The translations under genes were made by a program, and so were the position numbers. Below, in pieces: positions 7,029 through 13,395 of a stretch of DNA of 16,034 nt. The DNA is from Oscillospiraceae bacterium (lineage in GTDB: Bacteria > Bacillota > Clostridia > Oscillospirales > Oscillospiraceae). The DNA is taken from contig JAFQSI010000014.1 in NCBI GenBank assembly GCA_017409645.1, positions 1 through 16,034 on the forward strand. The letters are read 5' to 3'. How positions within the stretch are numbered: position 1 is the first letter of the stretch; each line of letters opens with the position of its first letter. The notes under the pieces were generated by a model. It was not told where the DNA came from. It was given only the letters and a program-made list of their open reading frames with translations, and did no database searches.

Positions 7029-7955
7029 TTACAGCTCTTCAGCCACAGCCAGCATCAGGATGCCGACGATGACCACGGCGATAAAGGCGTAGGTCTTCCA
7101 GCTGAGCTTCTCCTTCAGGAAGATCCGGGAAAGCACCAGGGAAACCACGCACACGGAGGACAGGATGGGGGCTGCCACCGCATCCACACCGCCCAGGGCG
7201 TAGACGTAGGTGAACTGACCGGCAGTCTCAAAGACGGCAGCCAGGATCTTGTACGAATGCTGCTTCACGGGGCCGAACTTGACCTTCTTGGCCTTCATGA
7301 AGATAAACAGGCCCAGAGCGAACAGGGCGAAGGTCAGCTCGTAGCTGGTGTTGGCCACGGCCTCGATGGTCTCCTCGGTGACATCGATCAGGGGCGTGGC
7401 GGAGATGTCCTCCACCAGGAAGAAGGCGTCGTCCAGGAAGGTGCCGAAGGCGTCCAGCAGGGCGTACAGGAAGGGCATGATGAAGGCCACCACAGCCAGC
7501 TTCTTGCCGTACTTCTTCTTTCTGGGGGTCTCGCCCGCGTTCTCCATATAGCTGACGCCCACAACGCCGACGGTGATGACGGCCACGGCGATCCAGGTCA
7601 GAGCGGAGAACTCATCGCCCATGATCACGGCAAACAGAACGACGCAGATCACACCGGCGGTGTTCTCGATGGGGTCGGAGATGGACTCCTCCAAAAAGCG
7701 CATGCCGAAATAGGAGAAGGCCATGGAGATGATGTAGAAGGCGGAGACGGGCAGGTAGGCCAGCAGGTTCATGGGGTTGTAGCCGATGTCCTGGGTCAGC
7801 AGGGTGAAAACGGCATGGGCGCCCATGATGACGCCTACCCAGACGCAGATCTTCAGGTGGGAGTATTTCTCATCGGGGCGTGCGCCCTTCTTGTAGAACA
7901 GCTCCGCGGTGCCCCACAGCAGGGCAGTGGCGATGGAAAAGAATAACCAATTCAT
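7029..7955 (-). CDS. EamA/DMT superfamily transporter
   Basis: The 308-residue integral membrane protein has about ten hydrophobic segments in two EamA-like halves. The first starts WLFFSIATALLWGTAELFYKKGA; the second ends with FLKEKLSWKTYAFIAVVIVGILMLAVAE, the usual end of an EamA repeat (family pattern: .L.E.l....iGa.lI..G). A basic stretch with PRKKKYGKK (about 150-158) is probably cytoplasmic and separates the halves. An acidic loop, VEDISATPLIDVTEETIEA, follows the sixth segment region. The superfamily exports or imports amino acids, nucleotide-sugars or other metabolites; the substrate is unknown. AGAGG lies 9 bases before ATG 7955. It is the last gene of the AbrB-YnbB group, but the inverted repeat at 7991-8062 separates it from YnbB, so it may be transcribed at a lower level or independently. 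Confidence 0.85.
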   Translation of the reverse strand: MNWLFFSIATALLWGTAELFYKKGARPDEKYSHLKICVWVGVIMGAHAVFTLLTQDIGYNPMNLLAYLPVSAFYIISMAFSYFGMRFLEESISDPIENTAGVICVVLFAVIMGDEFSALTWIAVAVITVGVVGVSYMENAGETPRKKKYGKKLAVVAFIMPFLYALLDAFGTFLDDAFFLVEDISATPLIDVTEETIEAVANTSYELTFALFALGLFIFMKAKKVKFGPVKQHSYKILAAVFETAGQFTYVYALGGVDAVAAPILSSVCVVSLVLSRIFLKEKLSWKTYAFIAVVIVGILMLAVAEEL

Positions 7956-7990
7956 GTTGCATTACCTCTTTTGCTTGATTTAATAGGATA

Positions 7991-8062
7991 TAAGTTAGTA
8001 GTTAGGAATTAGGAGTTAGGAATGGTCCCACTCCTAACTCGTAACTCCTAATTCCTAATTAC
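7991..8062. repeat. TTAGGAATTAGG-type long inverted repeat, MITE- or REP-like
   Basis: Two 21-base arms, 7998-8018 and 8042-8062, are inverted copies with one mismatch. Both are built from a TTAGGA(A/G)T-type unit repeated in tandem. An alternative inner pairing is GAGTTAGGA (8013-8021) with TCCTAACTC (8032-8040). The A/T-rich composition contrasts sharply with the flanking genes. The right arm contains the stop codon of the YnbB-family gene (8061-8059). No transposase is nearby. Confidence 0.85.
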
Positions 8063-9342
8063 AACGTAACAAGACCTGCGTTGACCATCTCCTGCAGGCT
8101 CATCAGGATGCCCAGCTTTGCATGGTACCAGGTCAGGCCGCCCTGGAAATAGACGGCGTAGGGGGGACGGATGGGGCCGTCAGCGGACAGCTCCATGGTG
8201 CTGCCCTGGACGAAGGCACCGGCGGCCATGATGACCTGGCTGTCGTAGCCGGGCATATCGCCGGGGATGGGGGTGGCGAAGGAGTCCACGGGAGCGGCGG
8301 CCTGGATGCCCTTGCAGAAGGCGATCATGCCCTTCTCGCTGCCCAGCTCCACGGCCTGGATGATGTCGTGGCGGCTCTCGGCGGCGTTGGGGACGCACTT
8401 GAAGCCCAGGGGCTCATAGAGATTGGCGGCGAAGATGGCACCCTTCTCCGCGCTGGCGGTGACGGTGGGGGAGAGGAAGAAGCCCTGGTACAGCTGGCCC
8501 ATCAGGCCGAAGTTGGCTCCAACCTCCTGGCCCAGGCCGGGAGCGCTGAGCCGGTAGGCGCAGCGGTCGATGCACTTGCGGGTGCCGGCGATATAGCCGC
8601 CGGAGGAGGCCAGACCGCCGCCGGGATTCTTGATCAAACTGCCGACGATCATGTCCGCGCCCACATCGGAGGGCTCGATGGTCTCGACGAATTCGCCGTA
8701 GCAGTTGTCCACCATGATGATCACGTCGGGCTTGATGCTCTTGCAGAAGGCGATCAGCTCGCCGATCTGGGAAACGGAGAAGGTGGGGCGGGTGGCGTAG
8801 CCCTTGGAGCGCTGGATGGTGATCATCTTGGTGCGCTCGTTAATGGCCTTTCGGATGCCCTCGTAGTCGAAGGTGCCGTCCGGCAGCAGGTCCACCTGGT
8901 TGTAGCTGACGCCGTACTCGGCCAGGGAGCAGGGGGAGGGGCGGATGCCGATGACCTCCTGCAAGGTGTCGTAGGGCAGGCCGCAGGGGGAGAGCAGCTC
9001 GTCGCCGGGGAGCAGATTGGCGCTCAGGGCCACGGTCAGGGCATGGGTGCCGCAGGTGATGTGGGGCCGGACCAGGGCAGCCTCGGTGTGGAAGACGTCG
9101 GCGTAGACCTGCTCGAGCTTGTCGCGGCCCTCGTCGTTGTAGCCGTAGCCAGTGGAGGCAGCGAAGCAGGTGGCGCTGACCCGGTTCTTCCGGAAGGCGG
9201 CCAGGACCTTGGCCTGGTTGTACTCGGCCACCTGATCGATGGCATCAAAGCGCTCCCGCAGGTGCGCAAGGGTCTTCTCGCCATAGGCGTAGACCGCGGG
9301 GGAAATACCCATCTGGGCATAGAGTTCATTCAGTTCCTTCAT
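8059..9342 (-). CDS. PLP-dependent methionine gamma-lyase family protein (YnbB, 'aluminum resistance')
   Basis: The 427-residue fold-type I PLP enzyme belongs to the Met_gamma_lyase/Alum_res family (B. subtilis YnbB). It shows AASTGYGYNDEGRDKLE (61-77), a cofactor phosphate region CGTHALTVAL (97-106), MVDNCYGEFVE (210-220) with the PLP-pyridine Asp212, and SLIKNPGGG (235-243) with the Schiff-base Lys238. The family is annotated by similarity to Cys/Met metabolism enzymes; the true substrate is not established. I use ATG 9342 rather than the TTG 6 bases upstream, because GAGGA ends 6 bases before this ATG. The start is 2 bases after the AbrB stop, so the two are co-transcribed. The C-terminus ends exactly at the A/T-rich inverted repeat. 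Confidence 0.9.
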   Translation of the reverse strand: MKELNELYAQMGISPAVYAYGEKTLAHLRERFDAIDQVAEYNQAKVLAAFRKNRVSATCFAASTGYGYNDEGRDKLEQVYADVFHTEAALVRPHITCGTHALTVALSANLLPGDELLSPCGLPYDTLQEVIGIRPSPCSLAEYGVSYNQVDLLPDGTFDYEGIRKAINERTKMITIQRSKGYATRPTFSVSQIGELIAFCKSIKPDVIIMVDNCYGEFVETIEPSDVGADMIVGSLIKNPGGGLASSGGYIAGTRKCIDRCAYRLSAPGLGQEVGANFGLMGQLYQGFFLSPTVTASAEKGAIFAANLYEPLGFKCVPNAAESRHDIIQAVELGSEKGMIAFCKGIQAAAPVDSFATPIPGDMPGYDSQVIMAAGAFVQGSTMELSADGPIRPPYAVYFQGGLTWYHAKLGILMSLQEMVNAGLVTL

Positions 9343-9344
9343 AT

Positions 9345-9584
9345 TCAATCCTCATTTTCAACGGTTTGGAAGATCTGGGCTGCCAGATCGTTCAGTGTCT
9401 CGGGCTTGGTCACGATCAGACCAGTCTCATGCTTGCCCAGGATCAGCAGGGTGTCACCGGGCTGGATGCCGAAGAATTCCCGGGCCTCCTTGGGGATCAC
9501 GATCTGCCCCCGGTCGCCGACCTTTGCGGTGCCGAAGACCCGCTGCTGTCTGCCCTTGCCGAGGATGTGTTTGCCTCCGGGCAT
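9345..9584 (-). CDS. AbrB/MazE/SpoVT-type DNA-binding protein
   Basis: The 79-residue protein carries one swapped-hairpin domain, GTAKVGDRGQIVIPKEAREFFGIQPGDTLLILG (18-50), followed by ETGLIVTKPE and a helical tail. Such proteins are usually dimeric transition-state regulators or antitoxins. No toxin gene is adjacent, so a regulator of its own operon is the simplest reading. ATG 9584 has AGAGGTGAT upstream and a good promoter behind it; the longer open frame back to 9722 would run through that promoter and is rejected. The stop is 2 bases from the YnbB-family start. Confidence 0.9.
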   Translation of the reverse strand: MPGGKHILGKGRQQRVFGTAKVGDRGQIVIPKEAREFFGIQPGDTLLILGKHETGLIVTKPETLNDLAAQIFQTVENED

Positions 9585-9591
9585 ACGATCA

Positions 9592-9618
9592 CCTCTTTCA
9601 TACTTTTCATACTTTTCA
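9592..9618 (-). promoter_or_regulatory. Direct-repeat operator candidate at the abrB start region
   Basis: On the minus strand TGAAAAGTA occurs twice in tandem (9618-9610, 9609-9601), followed by a third, imperfect copy TGAAAGAG that contains the Shine-Dalgarno. The repeats begin a few bases after the predicted transcription start. This is where an autoregulating AbrB-type protein could block initiation or translation; the function is inferred. Confidence 0.5.
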
Positions 9619-9627
9619 CACCCGCAT

Positions 9628-9656
9628 AGGATAGCAAACTCCGCCCTGATTGTCAA
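9628..9656 (-). promoter_or_regulatory. Sigma-A promoter of the abrB operon
   Basis: TTGACA (9656-9651), a 17-base spacer and TATCCT (9633-9628) lie on the minus strand, with a predicted start near 9621. The perfect -35 and the exact spacing make this one of the clearest promoters in the window. Confidence 0.8.
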
Positions 9657-9678
9657 GGCGGAGTCAGCGATTTTGGCG

Positions 9679-9696
9679 AAAACGGAGGATGCTCCG
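9679..9696 (-). terminator. Weak terminator candidate after the uvrD-type gene
   Basis: On the minus strand CGGAG-4 nt-CTCCG is followed by TTTT. The stem is only 5 bp and it sits about 40 bases past the stop codon, just upstream of the abrB promoter. Confidence 0.4.
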
Positions 9697-9738
9697 GGGA
9701 TGGATCCGGGGGAATCCGGCATTTTGACAGGGGAGGGG

Positions 9739-11883
9739 TCAGATGAATTCGATCTTTCCGCTCAGACCCAGGGTCCGGGGTGTGGGGACCGTGTCGAACT
9801 GGATGATGTAGCCCTCCCGGTCCCGGGGAACGCCGATGACGGTGCCGGAGCCGAAGACCGGATGCCGCACCCGCTTGCCCACGCAGTCGGGCTTCTTTTC
9901 GGTCCGCTTTTCCATGGATTCCGTGCGGCTGATCTGATGGATGGCCTCGTCCACGAGGGCCGGGTCCAGCTCCACCACATACTCGAGGTTCTCCCGCTCG
10001 GCGTTGAACAGGAACCGGCTGGGGCACCGGGCGGTGCCGTCGTAGTTGTTCCCGGCGGCGTCGGAGAGGAAAAGCCGGTCCTTGGCCCGTGTGAAGGCCA
10101 CATAGGCCAGCCGCCGCTCCTCCTCTAATCTTTCCCGGGTGTCGGCCCGCTTGCCGGGGAAGATGCCCTCAGACAATCCGCAGAGGAACACCACCGGGAA
10201 TTCCATGCCCTTGGCGGCGTGGATGGTCATGAGCTTGACGGCGTCGGCCCGGGCGGTCTGGTCCATGTTGGTGAACAGGGCCGCGTGGTCCAGGTAATTG
10301 CCGAGAGTCACTTCCTCGCCGGCCTTGCGCTCAAAGTCGAAGATGGCCTGCTTCAATTCTGCCAGGTTGTCCAGACGGTCCTCCTCGCCGGAGGAGCGGA
10401 GCATGGCTTCGTAGCCGCTCTCGGCCAGGACGGCGGAAAGCAGGTCCGTCAGCTCCATCTGGTCAAAAATGGCCCGGTATTTTTCGATCATGCGGACGTA
10501 TTCCATGGCCTTCGACCGCTTGATCAGGTCTGTTTCGAGGTTTTCCTTCAGGGCGTCATAGAGGCTGCACCGGCTTTCGGCGGCATAGGCCTTCAGGGCT
10601 GCCAGACGGGTCCGGCCCACGCCCCGGCGGGGCTCATTGACGGTGCGCAGGAAGGAAACATCGTCCCCGGCGTAGATCATCCGCAAATAGCAGATGATGT
10701 CCTTGATCTCCTTGCGCTTGTAGAATTCCACGCCGGAGTAGAGGACATAGGGGATCTTGTTTTTGATCAGGGATTCCTCCACAGCACGGCTGACGTAGTG
10801 GGCCCGGTAGAGGACGCCCATCTGACTGTAGCTCCGGCCGCCCTCGGCCATGGCCCGGATCTGGGCGGTGATCCAGTCGGCTTCGAGCTGGTTGTTTTTG
10901 GCGTGGAAGTACAGGGGCTTTTTTGCGTCCGGACGGACGGCGGAAAGGCGTTTGTCCAGCCGATCCCGGTTTTTCTCGATCAGAGCGTTGCTGGCCGCCA
11001 GGATCTGGGGCACCGAGCGGTAGTTGGTATTCAGATAGATGGTCTTGGCCCCCGGGTGGCGGCTTTCGAATTCCAGGATGAATTTCACGTCGGCCCCGCG
11101 CCAGGAATAGATGGTCTGATCCGGGTCGCCGACCACAAAGAGGTTGCCGTGGTAGCCCGACAGGATGTCGGCCAGGGAATACTGATCCTTGTCGATGTCC
11201 TGGAATTCGTCCACCATGATGTACTCCAGCCGCTCCTGCCACTTGCGGCGGGTATACTCGTCCCGCTCCAGGATGTAGAGGGTGAAGTACACCAGATCGT
11301 CAAAATCCAGGCCGTAGCACTTGCGCTGCTCGTAGAAGTAGCGGTACATGACCTTGTCCTTGAGGGTGTTGGCGGAGGCGGTCAGATCCTCCAGGTGGCG
11401 GACATTCATGTCGATGAGGGTCTTCACATACCCCCGTCCGCCCTTGCGCCAGCCGATGTAGTCGATGGCGTCCTGGATGGTCAGATCCCGGCTGGTCAGG
11501 CCCAGATCCTCGAAGACGGTGCGCAGGATGGACGCCTTGTCCTCCTCGTCGAGGACGATGAAGGTGGACGGGTACTGGATCACATGGCAGTCCTCCTTCA
11601 AAAGCCGGACGCAGAAGCCGTGGAAGGTGGTGATCATACCCAGATCCCCGTCGGGAAGCTGCCGACGGATGCGCTTTTTCATCTCCAGGGCCGCCTTGTT
11701 CGTAAAGGTGACGCAGAGGATATTCGCCGTGGAGATGCCCAGCTCCTCCACCAGATACAGATACCGGCTGGTCAGGGTCTTGGTCTTGCCGCTGCCGGCT
11801 CCGGCGATGACCCGGATGTAGCCCTCGGTTTCCGTAGCTGCCGAGAGCTGCTCCTGATTCAGCTCCTTCAGATAAGATTCCAT
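9739..11883 (-). CDS. UvrD/PcrA-type ATP-dependent DNA helicase (superfamily 1A)
   Basis: The 714-residue 3'-5' DNA helicase has motif I AGAGSGKTKT (27-36), Ia VTFTNKAALEMKKRI (58-72), II VDEFQDID (224-231), III VGDPDQTIYSWRGAD (251-265), IV YLNTNYRS (283-290), V MTIHAAKGMEFPVVFL (552-567) and VI YVAFTRAKDRLFLS (594-607). The C-terminus (668-714) has a VGKRVRHPVFGSGTV motif, as in the Tudor-like RNA-polymerase-binding tail of PcrA. Family roles are excision repair, replication-transcription conflict resolution and RecA displacement. VDEFQDID differs from the VDEYQDTN of classical PcrA, so this may be a second UvrD-like paralogue rather than the essential PcrA; for that reason I give no symbol. 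ATG 11883 follows GAGGGAAG. It is monocistronic by context, divergent from the chr genes. Confidence 0.93.
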   Translation of the reverse strand: MESYLKELNQEQLSAATETEGYIRVIAGAGSGKTKTLTSRYLYLVEELGISTANILCVTFTNKAALEMKKRIRRQLPDGDLGMITTFHGFCVRLLKEDCHVIQYPSTFIVLDEEDKASILRTVFEDLGLTSRDLTIQDAIDYIGWRKGGRGYVKTLIDMNVRHLEDLTASANTLKDKVMYRYFYEQRKCYGLDFDDLVYFTLYILERDEYTRRKWQERLEYIMVDEFQDIDKDQYSLADILSGYHGNLFVVGDPDQTIYSWRGADVKFILEFESRHPGAKTIYLNTNYRSVPQILAASNALIEKNRDRLDKRLSAVRPDAKKPLYFHAKNNQLEADWITAQIRAMAEGGRSYSQMGVLYRAHYVSRAVEESLIKNKIPYVLYSGVEFYKRKEIKDIICYLRMIYAGDDVSFLRTVNEPRRGVGRTRLAALKAYAAESRCSLYDALKENLETDLIKRSKAMEYVRMIEKYRAIFDQMELTDLLSAVLAESGYEAMLRSSGEEDRLDNLAELKQAIFDFERKAGEEVTLGNYLDHAALFTNMDQTARADAVKLMTIHAAKGMEFPVVFLCGLSEGIFPGKRADTRERLEEERRLAYVAFTRAKDRLFLSDAAGNNYDGTARCPSRFLFNAERENLEYVVELDPALVDEAIHQISRTESMEKRTEKKPDCVGKRVRHPVFGSGTVIGVPRDREGYIIQFDTVPTPRTLGLSGKIEFI

Positions 11884-11972
11884 CAAACTTCCCTCTTTTC
11901 TATGGACAATTTCCCGTTTCTGCAATATAATAGCAAAGTAACGGGATTACGATATCGAACATACTTTTGTTT

Positions 11973-12001
11973 ATTATAGTGTATCCATGAGAAAAAAGCA
12001 A
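11973..12001 (-). promoter_or_regulatory. Predicted promoter of the uvrD-type gene
   Basis: On the minus strand TTGCTT (12001-11996), a 17-base spacer and a perfect TATAAT (11978-11973) lie about 90 bases before the ATG. A second A/T-rich region with TATTATATT nearer the gene has no good -35. Confidence 0.6.
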
Positions 12002-12003
12002 TA

Positions 12004-12060
12004 GGCAATCGCGATGAACTGCGATGGGACCCCCTTCTCCCCGGGGATCGCATGATTGCC
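12004..12060. repeat. Imperfect GGCAATC/GATTGCC dyad
   Basis: GGCAATC (12004-12010) pairs with GATTGCC (12054-12060). Inside, GCGAT (12021-12025) pairs with ATCGC (12047-12051), and CCCC (12030-12033) with GGGG (12043-12046). It lies directly behind the uvrD promoter, in the 360-bp intergenic region. It could be a degenerate member of an interspersed repeat family; no function is evident. Confidence 0.5.
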
Positions 12061-12069
12061 GGAAGCGCC

Positions 12070-12206
12070 TGTAGGGTGGGGTCATGACCCCACCGACGCA
12101 TGATCTTTTTTATGGGTTTTGTTGGTTGCTGAAATCTACCCGTTTCGAACCATGCTTCATGGGCAGTGATCCAACCTGGTCGGCGGGGGCATGCCCCCGC
12201 CCTACA
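12070..12206. repeat. BIME-like pair of inverted 28-bp REP-type elements
   Basis: Element 1 (12070-12097, minus strand) and element 2 (12179-12206, plus strand) each read GTCGG, a perfect 16-bp palindrome, then CCCTACA. The cores differ in sequence (TGGGGTCATGACCCCA versus CGGGGGCATGCCCCCG) but both stay perfectly self-complementary. They point outward around 81 bp of A/T-richer DNA, giving TGTAGGG...CCCTACA termini 137 bp apart. The rest of the 11884-12243 intergenic region holds the uvrD promoter, the 12004-12060 dyad and the chr ribosome binding site; I see no RNA gene or small ORF with a convincing start. Confidence 0.88.
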
Positions 12207-12243
12207 ATAAAGATTTTATCATGATTTGAAAGGAGCAACTAAT

Positions 12244-12783
12244 TTGAGTCTTTGGAAAATCTACCGCGTCTTCGCCGAGATGGGCGCGGTGTGCTTCGGC
12301 GGCGGCTATGCCATGCTGAGTCTCGTCCAGCGGGTCGTGGTGGAGGAGCATGGCTGGGCCACGGAGGAGGAGCTGATGGACTACTACGCCATCGGCCAGT
12401 GTACCCCCGGCGTCATTGCCGTCAACGTCTCCACCTTCATCGGCCACAAGCTCCGGGGAGTGCCGGGCGCCATCGTGGCTTCCCTGGGCTTCATCACCCC
12501 GTCGATCCTGATCATCACCCTGATCGCCGCCTTCCTCGAGAGCTTTGCCAGCAATACTTACGTGGCCCACGCCCTGGCGGGCATCCGGGTCTGCGTGTGC
12601 GTGCTGATCCTCAACTCCGTCCTGGCCCTGGGCAAGAAGGCCATCAAAAATCCCCTGTCCTGGGTGATCTTCCTGGTCAGCGCCTTCCTGGCAGCCTTTA
12701 CCCAGGTGCCAACCGTGGCCATCATCCTGGGCGCGGGCGTCGTGGGCTACGGCCTGTTTCTGAAAGGAGCGGTGAAGAAATGA
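12244..12783 (+). CDS. Chromate transporter family protein, N-terminal-half type (short-chain ChrA)
   Basis: The 179-residue membrane protein consists of a single ChrA domain. Signatures are FAEMGAVCFGGGYAMLSLVQR (10-30), GWATEEELMDYYAIGQCTPGVIAVNVSTFIG (about 37-67) and GVPGAIVASLGFITPS (about 72-87), followed by hydrophobic helices. Half-size ChrA proteins work as a pair (B. subtilis YwrA/YwrB, which together give chromate resistance in E. coli). I chose TTG 12244 because AGGAG (12231-12235) ends 8 bases before it; the in-frame TTG 12226 lies before that site. The stop overlaps the next start as ATGA, so both subunits are co-translated. No chromate regulator (ChrB) is present; the natural substrate may be another oxyanion. 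A good -35 is not visible upstream. Confidence 0.9.
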   Translation: MSLWKIYRVFAEMGAVCFGGGYAMLSLVQRVVVEEHGWATEEELMDYYAIGQCTPGVIAVNVSTFIGHKLRGVPGAIVASLGFITPSILIITLIAAFLESFASNTYVAHALAGIRVCVCVLILNSVLALGKKAIKNPLSWVIFLVSAFLAAFTQVPTVAIILGAGVVGYGLFLKGAVKK

Positions 12784-13346
12784 TGACCCTCCTGCGACTG
12801 ATCTATGAATTCTTCAAGACCGGCCTGTTCGCCGTGGGCGGCGGTCTGGCGACCCTGCCCTTCCTGTATGAGATGGGCGAGAAGACCGGCTGGTTCACCG
12901 CCCAGGATGTGCTGAATCTGCTGGCGGTGTCCGAATCCACCCCAGGCCCCATCGGCATCAATATGTCCACCTATGTGGGCTTCCTCACCTCCGGAGTCCC
13001 CGGCGCGGTCCTTGCCAGTCTGGCCCTGACGGCCCCCTGTGTCATCGTCATCCTGCTGGTCATCCGGGTCCTGGACAAGTTCAAGGGCAGCCCCCTGGTG
13101 GATGCCATCTTCAAGGCCCTGCGCCCGGCCTCCATCGGCATGATCACCGCGGCTCTGATCGGCGTGGTGAAGGAGAGCCTGCTGATCCTCCCGAATTTCG
13201 CCGGACTGAATACCCTTCTCTCCGTGTTCAACTGGAAGGGCATCGCGCTGGCCGTGGTCCTGTGGTTCGTCATGAAAAAGTGGAAGACCCACCCCATCGC
13301 CTACATCGCCATCGCCGCCGCGGCGGGCGTGCTGTTCTCCTTCTGA
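12780..13346 (+). CDS. Chromate transporter family protein, second half-size subunit
   Basis: The 188-residue ChrA-domain protein has FKTGLFAVGGGLATLPFLYEM (12-32), GWFTAQDVLNLLAVSESTPGPIGINMSTYVGF (37-68) and GVPGAVLASLALTAPC (72-87). The two domains share the GGG...LP, E(S/C).TPGP and PGA segments, consistent with ancestral duplication and an antiparallel pair in the membrane. ATG 12780 overlaps the upstream TGA; AAAGGAG lies about 10 bases before it. ATG 12783 is an alternative one codon later. A strong bidirectional terminator follows 10 bases after the stop. Confidence 0.9.
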   Translation: MMTLLRLIYEFFKTGLFAVGGGLATLPFLYEMGEKTGWFTAQDVLNLLAVSESTPGPIGINMSTYVGFLTSGVPGAVLASLALTAPCVIVILLVIRVLDKFKGSPLVDAIFKALRPASIGMITAALIGVVKESLLILPNFAGLNTLLSVFNWKGIALAVVLWFVMKKWKTHPIAYIAIAAAAGVLFSF

Positions 13347-13355
13347 ATAACCGCG

Positions 13356-13394
13356 AAAAATCCCCCTCTGCTCATTTTGCAGAGGGGGAATTTT
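13356..13394. terminator. Bidirectional rho-independent terminator between chr and lacI-type genes
   Basis: TCCCCCTCTGC (13361-13371) pairs perfectly with GCAGAGGGGGA (13379-13389) around a 7-base loop. It is flanked by AAAAA on the left and TTTT on the right, so it works for both convergent genes. Confidence 0.93.
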
Positions 13395-13395
13395 G

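Noticed and set aside
7991..8062. CRISPR-like array
   Set aside because: The repeated unit is only 7-8 bases and the layout is an inverted repeat, with no unique spacers and no cas genes.
9345..9584. AbrB-type protein as the antitoxin of a toxin-antitoxin pair
   Set aside because: The neighbours are a 427-residue PLP enzyme and a UvrD-type helicase; no small toxin gene (MazF, VapC-like) is present in any frame nearby.
9585..9722. 46-residue N-terminal extension of the AbrB-type protein
   Set aside because: The extension would cover the TTGACA-N17-TATCCT promoter and the tandem repeats. ATG 9584 has its own good ribosome binding site and gives the normal family length.
8122..10128. 668-codon open frame on the plus strand
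   Set aside because: It is antisense to the YnbB, AbrB and UvrD-type genes, spans their boundaries, and translates to a low-complexity Gly/Ala/Val/Asp-rich sequence. This is the usual shadow of high-GC codons.
10219..11979. 586-codon open frame on the plus strand
   Set aside because: It is antisense to the UvrD-type helicase, which carries all seven SF1 motifs. The translation has no recognisable domain.
12140..12180. tRNA-like T-loop (GTTTCGAACC) in the intergenic region
   Set aside because: No acceptor stem, D arm or anticodon arm can be drawn around it on either strand.
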